From Aptenodytes patagonicus (Eukaryota; Chordata; Aves; Sphenisciformes; Spheniscidae), in assembly GCF_965638725.1 (NCBI RefSeq), contig NC_134950.1:12710101-12774100 (forward strand): 64,000 nt of DNA, written 5' to 3'. Positions 12,801-23,547 of this stretch are shown here, in pieces. Within the stretch, counting starts at the first letter, position 1. Each line of letters begins with the position of its first letter. The notes beneath the pieces are model-generated. The model was not told the DNA's origin and searched no databases. It saw nothing but the letters and a program-made list of their open reading frames with translations. The translations under genes were made by a program, and so were the position numbers.

Positions 12801-15575
12801 AATAAGTAACAAAACTTCATAGAGCTGGTAAAGCTCCAAAAATTATCTTATTTGTGTGGGAGCCATCCAAAGCCTTTGATAGAGGTGTCAGAGGAAGCTT
12901 GAACAGTTTCGCCTGACTAGGGGTCACTCAAGAAGAAGCTGAAGCTTCTTTGTCCTGGAAGCCCTCAGATACATGCGACTGCTTGATTTAGGTTGTCCAT
13001 CTCTTAACCATTGTGCCTCACCTAGCCGCATAGACCTTCTTCTCTTGGTGCCAGTGGATCTGTGAGCACTTACACCAGAGGAGATCTTAATTTGCCCTTG
13101 AATTACTCCCTTGGAAAGGCTCTAAAGGATCTGAATTGTCCTTTTGCCATTCAATCCTAAATCTGATGCTGTTTTTATGGCAGTGGGATGACATGTACAG
13201 ACAGCGGCTCTGATGGCTCATTTTTGTTGTCCTCGTAGGTGTGTGGGAAGGACATAGAAGAATCCATTAAAAGTGAAACATCTGGAGATCTGGAGAAGGC
13301 TTATCTCACTCTTGGTAAAAAAAAATTGTCAAGAGCTTTCTTTTCTAGTTCTCGCCATCATCTGACATTGGTTGTTGGGGGTCTGTGTACAGCCTGGCAA
13401 CAGACATCGAGATAGCCCTAAACTGAGCTGACATATCTGTCAGGAAAAGAAGAGCCAGTTTTCAGTAGTGATTTGGACCCCTTGGTTTTAGAAATAAAAC
13501 TTGATAGACACAGCTCCTCTCCATGCAGCTAAATTATTTGCCCTCTAGTGCAGGGTGGCCACCTCCAAGCTGCCCCTGAGGCCATGGCTGTTGATAACTT
13601 CCAGCAGATGCCTGGGCATCATCAGAAGTGTGCTAGCCAGCCACCAAAAAATGTACAGGGTCCTCGACAGCAATTTAGCATTGAGGATGACTGTGACAGA
13701 TATTTAAGCCTGTGCCCTGGCTCTGGTTAGCTTGCTGATATTGCTGTTATCCATCTGGATCTGGGCTCTCCCAGATCTTGCCCCTGTGAGCTGTGGAGTG
13801 AGCAGCTACCCCAAGAATAGATGGGCAAGTGGGACTCCAGAGGGGCAAATGCTCGTTCCCATTCATTTCATTTTCACTGTGGAGTGGCAGAGTACCCAGT
13901 GCTGACCATCTCACTGTGTAAAATGCTTTCCCTGTGGAGAAATGTACGTCCCTGTTCAGACTCCGAGACTTCTCCTTGCATACTGACAGGGGACCAGTCA
14001 CAGAATGAAAGCCCTACCAGCTCATATGTCTGAGCATAAACCCTAGAGAGTTTCCTTTATTTCTTCCTTATTTATTTCCTTCTCATTGAAGATGTATCAC
14101 AAAGTGTAAATATACAAGTATAATGAAGCCTCTTACTGATTTCTCTAGTCAGCTGTGCCAAAGACTGCCCAGGTTACTTCGCTACACTTCTGCACAAGTC
14201 AATGAAAGGAGGTGGGACTGATGAAAAGACCTTGATTCGCATCCTTGTGACCAGGGCTGAGGTGGGTACCCTGCGACCTGTAATGTCTCACATCAGCTCT
14301 GGGAGAAACACAACTGGGTATGGAGTGAGTCCTGGTAGATCATGTGCTCAGTCAACCCATTTCAGCCCAATGACATCAGTGGCCACACTCTGCTTTTGTA
14401 CCCAGGCAACACTAATTTTGATATTGCATCTATTTCTGTTTTCAAAAGAACTAAACCAGAAAGCATGCAGGCAATTTCAAGTGGAGTCAACTGTACCTGG
14501 TTAAAACTAACCCATGGGGAGGTCTGGCCCCAATAGGATGTGTAAAAGTAAATTTAAGTAATGATAAAGCAGCAGTTCCCAAACTGAGAATTGCGTATAA
14601 AGATATGTTGCCAATTCTTTCTGATTCCATCTGGGAAAAACAGATGGGGAGGAGGGAAGAAAAATAAAGAGCCAAAGGACATAATTGTAATTTTAAAAAG
14701 GACAAACTGCACAAGACATTTGAGACCTTAAACAGAGTCTTTAAGTCTTCCTTCCTTGTAAGCTGTGTAGGTTGTAACCCCAGGGCTGTTTCACTCTTGG
14801 TGCAGAGGAGGAGTTGTTCAGAGGGACGAGGAGAGCATATTTCTCAATGATCGACAGCGTGAGAAATTAGGCTCCAGGGTAGTCTCTCTGTTAAGACACG
14901 GTCCAATCATGATAACATTTAAAACCCCCAGTGATAAAGATCAGACCCATGCCATTGGTGCCTTTTCACAGGAAAGCTCAAGACACGGCATTTAATTCTC
15001 CCACCGTAGTAACCAGAAAATTACTTTTGTGGGTGGAAAAAACCTCTCTTTTAGCCATACTCCTGGAAGTGCCTCTTTCCGTGCTTGCCACCACGGAGTG
15101 GCCTCAGGAGCTCGCAGCGACCTGTGTGAGTTTGTCCTGTACCAAGCCTGTGCCCACATGGCACCACTGAGCGCCAGGCAGAGATGCCGCTGTCCGCCCC
15201 GGCACAGCTCTCCACACAGGCCCATAGCCCTCTTCGCAGCTAGCGTCCCTCATCACGCCATCTGATGTGGGCTTACCTCAAATCCGAATGTTAAGCTGAA
15301 AGTCCTCCAAGATTTTTAGACCTTCTGCTTTCTCCTCTCCTTCTCCCACCGGGTGCGGTGGACCTTGGATCAGACCCCAGGGGTCCTGGTAGGAGCAGGG
15401 CATATCACTCAAAGCACGTCCCACTCTTCTAAAGAGGCTCTTGGTGTCTCCTCAGAGCGACCTGCCAGCAATAAAGGAGAAGTTCCAGCAAATGTACAAG
15501 AAGCCATTGGCTGAAGCTGTCCGATCTGATACCTCTGGGGACTTCAGAAAGTTGCTGCTGGCTCTTTTGCACTAA
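3821..15575 (+). CDS. ANXA13: Annexin A13 (ten coding exons; first exon not certain)
   Basis: Annexin A13 binds acidic phospholipids in a calcium-dependent way; in mammals it is a membrane-associated protein of gut and kidney epithelium involved in apical trafficking. Joining 3821-3899, 6191-6285, 7981-8151, 8834-8867, 8949-9028, 10916-10984, 11203-11304, 13239-13314, 14149-14261 and 15456-15575 gives one open frame of 312 residues plus stop. From the GFD motif onward the length equals that of the 316-residue human protein. Four annexin repeats are visible with their calcium loops: KGAGTDE in repeat 1, KGAGTDE in repeat 2, the variant GRWGTEE in repeat 3 and KGGGTDE in repeat 4. The C-terminus is RKLLLALLH. 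The sequence before the core, STNKHHHHG, has a histidine cluster. The identification rests on recalled human annexin A13 features such as LFDR-LESDVK-DTSG and GEGRWGT, and on the KLHL38/FBXO32 neighbours. The N-terminal exon is unresolved. Confidence 0.95.
6191..6285 (+). CDS. ANXA13: ANXA13 exon, rest of repeat 1
   Basis: Acceptor TTTTTCAG and donor GTATTT, the latter a weaker match than the usual GTAAGT. It encodes [20 protein letters not shown] followed by [12 protein letters not shown], which completes the first calcium loop (KGAGTDE across the junction) and helices of repeat 1. Phase 1 in, phase 0 out. Confidence 0.95.
7981..8151 (+). CDS. ANXA13: ANXA13 exon, end of repeat 1 and start of repeat 2
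   Basis: A 57-codon exon, in and out of frame 0, after acceptor ATCCCTGCAG. It carries [17 protein letters not shown], the [20 protein letters not shown] calcium loop and LCTRNNK, all diagnostic of annexin A13. The donor is the poor GTTGGG. It is the most GC-rich of the internal exons. Confidence 0.96.
8718..8833. repeat. TTTA-rich simple repeat next to an acceptor
   Basis: About 110 bases of imperfect TTTA/ATTT repeats run up to the acceptor TTTGCCTAG at 8825-8833. In place of an ordinary pyrimidine tract, the next ANXA13 exon is preceded by this AT microsatellite. Confidence 0.85.
8834..8867 (+). CDS. ANXA13: ANXA13 34-nt exon, repeat 2
   Basis: A very short exon encoding [11 protein letters not shown] plus one base, phase 0 in and phase 1 out, with a perfect GTAAGT donor. 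It matches the human EIIAIKEAYQR segment. It lies directly after the TTTA repeat. Confidence 0.93.
8949..9028 (+). CDS. ANXA13: ANXA13 exon, end of repeat 2
   Basis: Acceptor CTCCACAG and donor GTAAGG. It encodes [20 protein letters not shown] then ILVTVLE. Phase 1 in, phase 0 out. The intron before it is only 81 bases long. Confidence 0.95.
9533..9672 (-). mobile_element. CR1 LINE 3'-end fragment
   Basis: The typical reverse-complement CR1 tail begins with AGAATCATAGAAT and continues AAGTTGGAAGGGACCC and AAGTCCAACTCCCTGC. It is a 5'-truncated, diverged copy in an ANXA13 intron, inserted antisense to the gene. Confidence 0.8.
10347..10425 (-). mobile_element. Degenerate CR1-like fragment
   Basis: The stretch GGTGGGAAGGGACCTCTGG followed by CTCCTCTGGTCCGGCTCTCC and AAAGCAAGGC resembles the 3' part of a CR1 in minus orientation. 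It is short and diverged, so the call is moderate. Confidence 0.5.
10916..10984 (+). CDS. ANXA13: ANXA13 exon, inter-repeat linker
   Basis: A 23-codon exon after acceptor CTTTCCTGTAG with perfect donor GTAAGT. It encodes [20 protein letters not shown] then LYK, the linker and first helix of repeat 3. Frame 0 in and out. Confidence 0.94.
11203..11304 (+). CDS. ANXA13: ANXA13 exon, repeat 3
   Basis: A 34-codon exon, acceptor CTTTAAG and donor GTGAGT. It encodes [20 protein letters not shown] followed by [14 protein letters not shown]. The GRWGT loop is the variant calcium loop that marks repeat 3 of annexin A13. The first acidic residue after GT is glutamate where human has aspartate. Confidence 0.95.
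13239..13314 (+). CDS. ANXA13: ANXA13 exon, end of repeat 3
   Basis: Acceptor GTCCTCGTAG and donor GTAAAA. It encodes [20 protein letters not shown] then AYLTL plus one base. It matches the GKDIEEAI-EETSGDLQKAY region of human annexin A13. Phase 0 in, phase 1 out. Confidence 0.94.
14149..14261 (+). CDS. ANXA13: ANXA13 exon, repeat 4 calcium loop
   Basis: Acceptor GATTTCTCTAG and donor GTGGGT. It encodes [45 protein letters not shown] is the repeat 4 calcium loop. Phase 1 in, phase 0 out. Confidence 0.95.
15456..15575 (+). CDS. ANXA13: ANXA13 last coding exon
   Basis: Acceptor TGTCTCCTCAG. It encodes [39 protein letters not shown] and stop TAA at 15573. The C-terminus matches the human [17 protein letters not shown] end almost residue for residue. 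Confidence 0.97.
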   Translation, partial: SDLPAIKEKFQQMYKKPLAEAVRSDTSGDFRKLLLALLH

Positions 15576-15790
15576 AAAGCCATCAAGAATGAAGAGGCAT
15601 GCTGAGCAGCCACCTCTTGATTAGTTTCCAAAATAGCATCCAAAAAATGTGGCATTAGCACAAAGAAAAAAATCCAATTTATTTTCTTTCCAGCTGGGAA
15701 ATGTGTTGCCAAGTAATGCTGGACGTGAGGTTTATGTTATGGCTATCTCGCCAAATGTCCTTAAGCAATAAAGACATGTTAAAAAAACTA
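15576..15790 (+). terminator. ANXA13: ANXA13 3' UTR with poly(A) signal
   Basis: An AATAAA hexamer lies at 15767-15772, about 190 bases after the stop codon. It is the first such signal downstream and predicts a short 3' UTR ending near 15790. Confidence 0.75.
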
Positions 15791-16267
15791 AATCTAAATT
15801 GACCTCTTTGTGTTTGCATATGTGGAGGAATCTTCTGTCATTGTTTCTTCTGGGTAGATTTTCTGTCTTTCTCTTGTTCTGAAGATTATCCCTGTTCTTT
15901 CCCCAATTCGATGGGTGCCATGTCATACCGTTACAGTCCTGCCAAGAGAAAATGGATGGTAATTTCTTCTCAGCCCATTATCACAGCTCTTTAAACTACC
16001 TGAGGGCTGTGAATTAATGATTTAAGTCAGGCCCTGATTAAAATCCTGCTATCAATGGGGATTTCCCTGTCTGTGAGTTGCCCTCTCAGCATAGTCACCT
16101 CCTAAGTTATCCCATGAAAGAGAGAAGGACTTTCAGTCCCCATCGGCACCACCTCCTGGGATATGGTGCAGGAGCATAGCTGGGAAAGAGATGGGGCTTC
16201 ATGAGGTGGATCTGTCAGGCAGGGAAATGCTGTTCCCACAGAAGCAAACATGGGCCTCAGGGCAGCT

Positions 16268-16430
16268 GCATGGTCTCCATCCTTGGAGGTTTCCAAGATC
16301 TGACTGGCTAAAACCCTGAGCAACCTCGTCTGATCTTATGGCTCACCCTGCTTTGAGCAGGAGGTTGAACTAGAGACCACTGGAGGTCCCTTCCTCCCTG
16401 AATTACCCTAAAATCCTATAATCGTATGAG
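16268..16430 (+). mobile_element. CR1 LINE 3'-end fragment
   Basis: The sequence CATCCTTGGAGGTTTCCAAG, then CCCTGAGCAACCTCGTCTGA, GAGCAGGAGGTTGAACTAGA and GGTCCCTTCC is the standard CR1 3' UTR in sense. The tail, AAATCCTATAATCGTATG, is a decayed ATTCTATG repeat. Confidence 0.85.
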
Positions 16431-17982
16431 AGAAGATATAGATGAAAAATAACATGACAGGGCCTGACAAATAAGAAGAGAGAGAGGAGAGTCTGGGCTC
16501 GTAAGCATTTTTCTGTGTCTGGCCCCTTCCCCCTTTTGAGTGTACCGCTCTGCAAGGGGAAGGGTCTTTCAGAGCTGGATCCTTTGAGGTATGATGGCTG
16601 ATGGCCTCTAATTCCCATTGAACATAGTATTTCTGAAGCACTGGACCTGTTTCTCCCTGCTTGTATCAATGTCACAGCAGTAGTACCTGGCCGTCTAGTT
16701 ATAGTCTGTAAAGGTGGGGTAAAATAACTGGGAGATGGGAAAGATGGAGGGCTTTTAAGAATGATGATCTGTGTGTCACACAGGTGTAACAGGATGTTCT
16801 GATGTTTAGAGGCCTGATCCTCCTTTGGCAACATTTCTAGCAACCTAAAAATATCAGGGGCAGATCCCGAACCTGAAATGAACCATCTGATTCTGGATTT
16901 GCCTTTGTCAAAGGCATTTTAATGTTCAGACCCAGAGCAGAGCAGTGCAGGATCTGCATATCTTCTTGTTGCTGTTGCCATGGGGCTCTTGTAACCAGAG
17001 ACTGTAGAAAGGATAGATGAATAATCTACTTAGGTGTCCAGTGTTCCTGGTGATATTTTATCCTCCAGAGGTCACACTGTATATTCAATGCAAGATAAGC
17101 TGGCAGGTACGCATTTTCAAATGATGTAGTTTGAAGAAAAAGCCAGCGGGTGTCTGAAATGCACATGAAGGAGCTGGTTTAGGCAAAGGATTTGTTTTAA
17201 AATATTCCAACAAGAGTGCCCAAAGCTATATGAGTGGTTTCCGTGAAACCTTTAGAAGCTCAGCACACTTTATACCCAGCTATGTCCTTATTTAATGTGA
17301 AGCACATAACTTTGGCAGCCAAATTTATTTTTGCCTGAAGACTGTTTTAATTAACGCTAGTAGGTCATTCTGACTAAAGAAGGAAGAGTACAATTGCTTT
17401 CATCTTAATCTTTCACTCTTTAATTAGAGATTGGCCTGAAACCAAGCCAGGAGCCCACACATCTTCACACCCACGCACACTGGGCCAAAGTCATTATTGA
17501 ATTACATGCTGTCTCTCTCTATCTGTACACAATACAGACAGTGATGGCAGCGACACTTGTGAAGTTGCTCTGTGTCTAATGCTGTAAGAGTAAAACATGT
17601 CCCTATGCCTCTATAACAAAAGTTTAGGTCAGGGGTTCAAAATTCAAGTTCAGATTTCAAGACCAGTGTCTACAGATGTAGTCTGTTACCTCGCCTACAA
17701 AATCAGAACCAAACCCAGATTCGATCAAGTCTTAAACTAAGCCTTAGTTCAGAATTAAGTATCATGCCAATGTGAACGACAGCTGTGGTGATAGGGCACT
17801 CAGGGAAATCATGTTTGGTGAGCAGCTAAATAGAAAATGAGTAATGCAATAGTTACAGAGGAATGAGAGAGAAGGATCATAAGGGTATCTGGACTTAAAG
17901 AATAGGAAGAAGACCAGATAGTTGGCAACTAGTAGCAGCAGAAGGAAGTTAGCAGACTTCTCTGTGGGCAAGAGGCAGCATG

Positions 17983-18230
17983 CACAAGTTTCAACAAAGG
18001 AAATTCCTATTGGACATACAGAAAAAAGTCTTCACCAGGAGAGCGGTTCAGGACTGGAGCAGGTTGTCCAGAGAGGCTGTGAAATCTCCATCTTTCAAGA
18101 TTTCAAAAATTCAACTGGACAAGTCCCTGAGCAACCTGATCTAACTCTGAGGTTAGCCCTGCTGTGAGGAGGAGGTTGCACTAGGTGAGCTCCCAGGGGC
18201 TCCCCAACCCAATCTTCCCATGACTCTAGG
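17983..18230 (+). mobile_element. CR1 LINE 3'-end fragment
   Basis: A longer and older CR1 tail: motifs AAAAGTCTTCACCAGGAGAG, GCAGGTTGTCCAGAGAGGCT, CCCTGAGCAACCTGATCTAA and GGAGGAGGTTGCACTAGGTG are in the CR1 order. Same orientation as the preceding fragment, but the expected ATTCTATG tail is no longer clear. Confidence 0.82.
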
Positions 18231-19519
18231 AGAATTAGGTAGTTTGTGAGCAGGAGACCACACCTGGCAGCGCCATGTGGAATAGTCATTGTATTTCTGT
18301 TGCCTGAAGTAACACAAAGGACTTCATCTTATTGTCACGTACGATTGTCCATCAATTCCCCATATTCACACTGGATTCTGTTTACTTTTCAATGTCTTCT
18401 CCACTACTTGCTAGCTTGGGGAGTTTCATTGTCTTCAGTGAACCTGAGATGTCAACCAGGGAGCTAGAGGACAGGGTCAAAGGGCTGTTTTCCCAATCCA
18501 GTGAAGCAGATAGTAAATCCACACTGGGCTCCGGCTGAGCATGGACAGGACTCGGGGAGGCTGCTTCAGTGGGGAGTATCAGGATGAGTCCAAAACCGGG
18601 TGCTGGGTGTGGGGAAACATTTCCTTCACAGGTCTGACTCAGACATCACATGTGGAGTTAGGTCTCCTGGTGGTGATAGCAGCTGGGTGAGATACAGACA
18701 TATGTGTTGAGTAGAAAGGTCCCTATGCATGCTATCTCTTGATAGTGATTTGCTAGTATAGACATATCTTTGCTCTTTCAATGCACATATTCATTATATA
18801 CGTTTACATGCATGTGTAAATATGCAATACATAAATCTAATAATTCCCCAACACATTTGTCTTCCTTTCTACTCCTGTATTCCTCTCCCCTCCAGTTTAT
18901 CATAAGCAAAATGGTGTGAGGTGCGCATCTTACCCTGGTCAGGGCCCACCAATCAAGCTCCACACTGCCAGAGCAGGCAGCATCCCAGGCGGTGCTGGCT
19001 GCTCTCCCATCCTGGGCTGAAGCTGTCACCTCAGCCAGCCACCACTGCTGCTTGGGGCATCTTCCCATCCTCTCCAACTCGTGGCATCTGATCAATTCTG
19101 ATCCCTGTAATTGTCCCTTTTTACAATGAGGAATGTTAATCCTGGCTTTTGTTCCCTCTCCCAGTTTTATAAAGACCATAATAAGAAATATTTTTTTTTT
19201 GTTCCCCTGTCTATTTAGACTGCAAATTTGGGGAAAAGGATGATCTCTCTCTTGATAATTGTGGGGGCTGGTAGTCATCAAGGCAACGCACGTAACACTG
19301 AATAAGCTCAGTGAAGGCTCTGCCTTGAACAGTCCTTTTTCCTTATCCATATTTGTTCATTTTCACCTGAATTGTAATAGGATCAGTGTATGAGTTTTAG
19401 AAGTTGTCTGACATCACCAATCTTCTCTATGCACCTGTCTGCTGGCCGATTAGATTACGGCTTTTTTCCGCTCTGCTGCTTAGTGCATGATAATAGACAT
19501 TTCATCATCCCATTACATT

Positions 19520-19640
19520 AAAACATAAGAAGAGCTGCTGTGGGTCAGATCAAAGGTTCAACCATCCTAATTCCAAAACTGAGCAATCCCAAACACTTAA
19601 GGAGAGAGACCAGAAGGAGCAGGGTGAGTATACAGCATTG
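19520..19640 (+). repeat. Ancient amniote interspersed repeat, probably CR1-related
   Basis: The pattern ACATAAGAAGAGCTGCTGTG, then GGTCAGATCAAAGGTTCAAC is a diverged version of a widespread amniote repeat that reads 'ATAAGAA...GGGTCAGACCAAAGGTCCA'. The family assignment is from memory and should be confirmed. Confidence 0.5.
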
Positions 19641-22600
19641 CAACAAAGTGATTGTTCTTTGGTAGACATTTCCATTTTCTAGAAACTGCCCATGGAGTTC
19701 ACACAGCAGCGGTTGCAGAGGATCGCTGTTTTTAGCAGCCCCCAGTGGCTCTAGTCTCCCTCAAGGGCTATGGGGGACCTGCAGCATCGCGTCCCACAGC
19801 GCTGCTGGGTCACATAACCTGCGAATGAGCCCACTTTCCCACTTGCACATGGTGCTCAGACCAGCCTGTTATCCATGCAACATCGCACTCCCGTGGTTAA
19901 TGCAGTATCCTGTCCTCCCAAAAAAGACCACTTGGACCTGGTTCGGTCAATAGCATGCCAACCTAGGAAACCTGCCTCAAGAAATCATTGAAAAACAGAC
20001 TTTCTTAGACAAGTTACACTGTCCCACAGAAGAAACAGCTCTTCCCTCTCACCGGGGGTCATGCTGCAGCAGTAGGGGCCTTATAGGACATACTGTTCTA
20101 GGATATGCCATGAAAATTATTTCTAGTATATTTATAAAGGAAATCCTAACTAAGCAGTGCTGATGTGCCCACTTGGTTCGAGTTGTGTCTGAAACCATAA
20201 TCTCTGGGAAAGAAAGAAGAGAGAGTTATAGAGCAGGCAGCAGGAGCTTCATCGCTCGGGAGCCTTGGCCCCAAATTGGCAGGGACCTGTGCAGGGGCTC
20301 AGCAGGGAGCAGCAACCCCCCCAAAGAGCAATAAGCTGTTTAAACAGCACACGCTGTACTCTTGGTTAGAAGGAGTTTGCATAACTGTGCAAAGCTCTCG
20401 AGCCTGGGATCTTCTAAATAAATGCCACGTTTATCAGCATCTAAAGCAGAAGAACATCCTACCTACCCTTCCCCGATCCCATAAAACAGTGTCATTAGTG
20501 AAGTCAGATAGCATCATTTGTTTCTTTAAGGGTTAAAAAAATAATCCACAGCCACTGCCAGGAAGAAGCAGAACTAAATAGGCAGTAAAGAGTTAGAGCC
20601 AGAGCAGAGATATAAAGCTAAATCAATCATCAAAACAGACCGCAACAAGAGCATATACATACAGAGCAAGAAAGAAAGAGAGAGGGTGTTTTGTTTGGGT
20701 AGCTAACGTTCTCTGGACAAGGAGAGAGAAATTCTCCTTTGGGTTTTTAATGCCACTCTAAATATTTATAGCAAGATCATGGCCAGCTGGTGAGGCAGCG
20801 GAGAGTAGGGAGGGGAGGGCGCATTTTCCCCAGTGCCCCAACATCATCCTTTTTACTCGAGGAGAGGGAAAAGGCTGCACATTGCCATGTTTACCCTCAA
20901 AATGACTCACCTGCAGGAGTCAAGTCCAGTGGCTCCTGCCTTTCCCCTCCCTCACTTCACCGAGCCGTTCACACACGCAGATTGTGTGGAAAGGGAAGAT
21001 GCCACAGCCTCCAAAAAGCTATGCCAGCCCAACTCCTGTCTTTAACATGGGTCTGGGCCTTCAGGGTTTTGTCTAGCCTTCAGGCATTTCACCATGCTGT
21101 TCTGCTGCATTGAAAAGTCTCTGGGAAAGGTCACGTACAGCACGACCCATGATGCAAAGCTGCTGTTTTTAGAGGAACAGGCTGCCCCCATCCCTGCAGT
21201 CTGCTGGGCCGCGTACATGGGGGCAGGAACATATGGAGGACTGCAAACACCAGCACGGCACGGGAGTTGACATAAGGGCACTGTGACTCCCAGTGATTTT
21301 CGCTCATCTGCCTCGCTGTGACTAGACGTAGACATGACTCACCCGTGAGCTTTGGCTTTGAAAATATGAGTTTTGCTTTAACCTTGTGTTTTCCTGTGGT
21401 AGTGATGCTTAGAAACAACATTTTGGATTCAATCCCATCCCAGAACAAAGGGAGGAATTTCAGCACAGATGAGGGGCCCAATCCTGTTACCCAGGCATGG
21501 GCAGCCAATGCCATTTTTCTTGAAACACCCAGGAAACTGGCACAGAGCTGGGACACATCACACTGCTGGAAACCCCAGCTGGGGGCCAGCTGAGGTTGTG
21601 GAGGATCCTCCGCCAGCACAAGGTGTTTGACTGATCCCAGCCCTGGGGATGGATTTAGGCTCGTCATCACAGATACCTACATGGGAGTATTAAAAATGGA
21701 CACCTACATGTGATTGAGACAGCTGAGCACCTATGGAGACCTAGCAGTGCCTGGAAGACTGTTCACCTGCCCAAATATAGGTGGTACTTACTGGTGACCT
21801 GAATAACTTGGCAGACTTGGTTGTATTGACTAGACCTCACTGGCTGCAAAAGGAGCTCAGACACCTTGTTCATGTGCAGGTGTCTGCAGTTAGGGACCCC
21901 ATCAAGGTGTCTGCCCTGGAGAGCTAAGTGCCACCCTGGGACCTGCCACCCTGGGACCCTGGTTTCCAGCTTGCTGCACTCACTTCAGCAACCCGCTCCA
22001 GTCCTCCCACCCGTAACACTGAGTTTCCTCAGGCCACCTGCTTGAGAAGTTCTGTGCTAAGGGGTTCAGAGAGCTGAGATCCTTACACAAAAGGCCACGA
22101 CCTGATATTTTCTATATGAAATATCAAGCAGCATCATAAAGATAAACTGCTGCAAGAGTGAACTTCAGTAGCTACTCGGCAGAGGTAGCTGGGCTCTCCC
22201 TGCCCACCTTGGGGCAGCCCTGGGCGCAGGGGTCCCGGTGCATCAGCATCTCCCACCAGACTGCAACGGGGCAACACTCCCCAGATCTCTCCATAAGGTG
22301 GAGTCACAGTCCGTCCCACCGGGGTCCCTGGAAGCCCTTCTCTCTCCCTTTTTCTCCATGAAACTACAGTGACAGTGCATTACCTAGCACGAGGCGTTGC
22401 AGACTGTTTACGGTCTTCTAGAGTTCCCAGGCACTTTAGGACAGGGTTCTGCCGCTGTTTCCAAATGGACAGCCAGGACTTTTATAAGTGAACTTTCCTC
22501 TCTGTGTCTATTTATTATGTGCAAACATTTGCCAGAAAAACACCACTGGGGCATGCTCAGTACCGGCCAGGTCATTGCAAAAGGCAACGGCGGCGTCACA

Positions 22601-23472
22601 TGTGATAACAGCGAGAAGCCCATGTGCGCCTATTCTTAGCGCTGGAATGTATACAATGCCCCACCGCCTCGCCGCTCCTGCGCACAGCTCCTGAAAGCGG
22701 CAAAAGTGACTTCAGAATAAACACGTCCAGAAATCACCCTCTATGAATCACTTACCTACTGAAAGAAACGTCCTGTGGGTTTATAGGTTTTTATCCAGGC
22801 TCTAGCTATGGAAAATCTCAGCAGAGAATAAACGACAGAGAGTAAGTGCATGCAGTGAAGGACAACAGAAGGTAAACGTTTCTACCCTACCGTTTCACTG
22901 CAGGTTGAGCAGTTAGCCATGACAATAGATACTCATCATATTGTTCTGCCTGGCACTTAATTTAGTCATTGTGTGTCTGATTAACATAAAAACCCCCACA
23001 GCTAAGCAGAGTTAATAAATAACCGTTTTAATGCAGATTCCCAGTCTCTAGGGTTTCGTTTGCCCTGCTGCAGAGTTCAGCTCTGCCAGATTTACATTCT
23101 TTGGGAGTGACTAACTCTAGGGGAAAGAGGCGCAAGCTACTAAATTGCTAATACTTTAAAATAGTGAATAAATGTCTAAGCACATTTATTCAACATGATT
23201 AAAACGAACAAACCAATTGCTTCAGCTGTCCAGCTTTCATCCCAAATCAGTGAGATAACTTCAGTGCTTTTGCTTCTTGCCAGGGACACAGGCAGTGCTG
23301 ACCTCAGAACTGCAACTTATCTGATAACTTTATGAAAATTTTAAAGGGTCTTAGCGACCTTTTAGCTTCTTTATTATTTTCCCACTGTGCTTAACCCATG
23401 TTCCATTTTTATGCATAACAGTGAACAGATATTTAGAGCAACATCAAAGTCCCGATTTGTTCCCTTGGAGCT

Positions 23473-23547
23473 GGATATTTCAATAAAAGCTGCTAAGTAT
23501 CTGTTTTTTTCTGCCAAGTCCAGAATTCATCTCTCTCCTATTTTGCT
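23473..23547 (+). promoter_or_regulatory. KLHL38: Possible KLHL38 core promoter and 5' UTR
   Basis: A TATA-like CAATAAAAG lies at 23481-23489, about 60 bases before the start codon, and no AG acceptor sits close to the ATG. This would allow a short unspliced 5' UTR. The match is weak and no exact MEF2 or CArG site was found in the nearest 500 bases, so this is tentative. Confidence 0.25.

Larger units (their letters stand above)
15791..23547. other. Intergenic region between ANXA13 and KLHL38
   Basis: No exon was recognised in 7.7 kb. It holds two plus-strand CR1 fragments and one older repeat, listed separately. A 190-codon minus-strand frame at 18778-19350 and others of similar size resemble no family and lack supporting splice or start context. 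A short near-palindrome lies at 22104-22125. Confidence 0.6.

Noticed and set aside
18778-19350. 190-codon minus-strand frame between ANXA13 and KLHL38
   Set aside because: No domain, no start or splice context, and no neighbour that would explain it. Kept only as a note.
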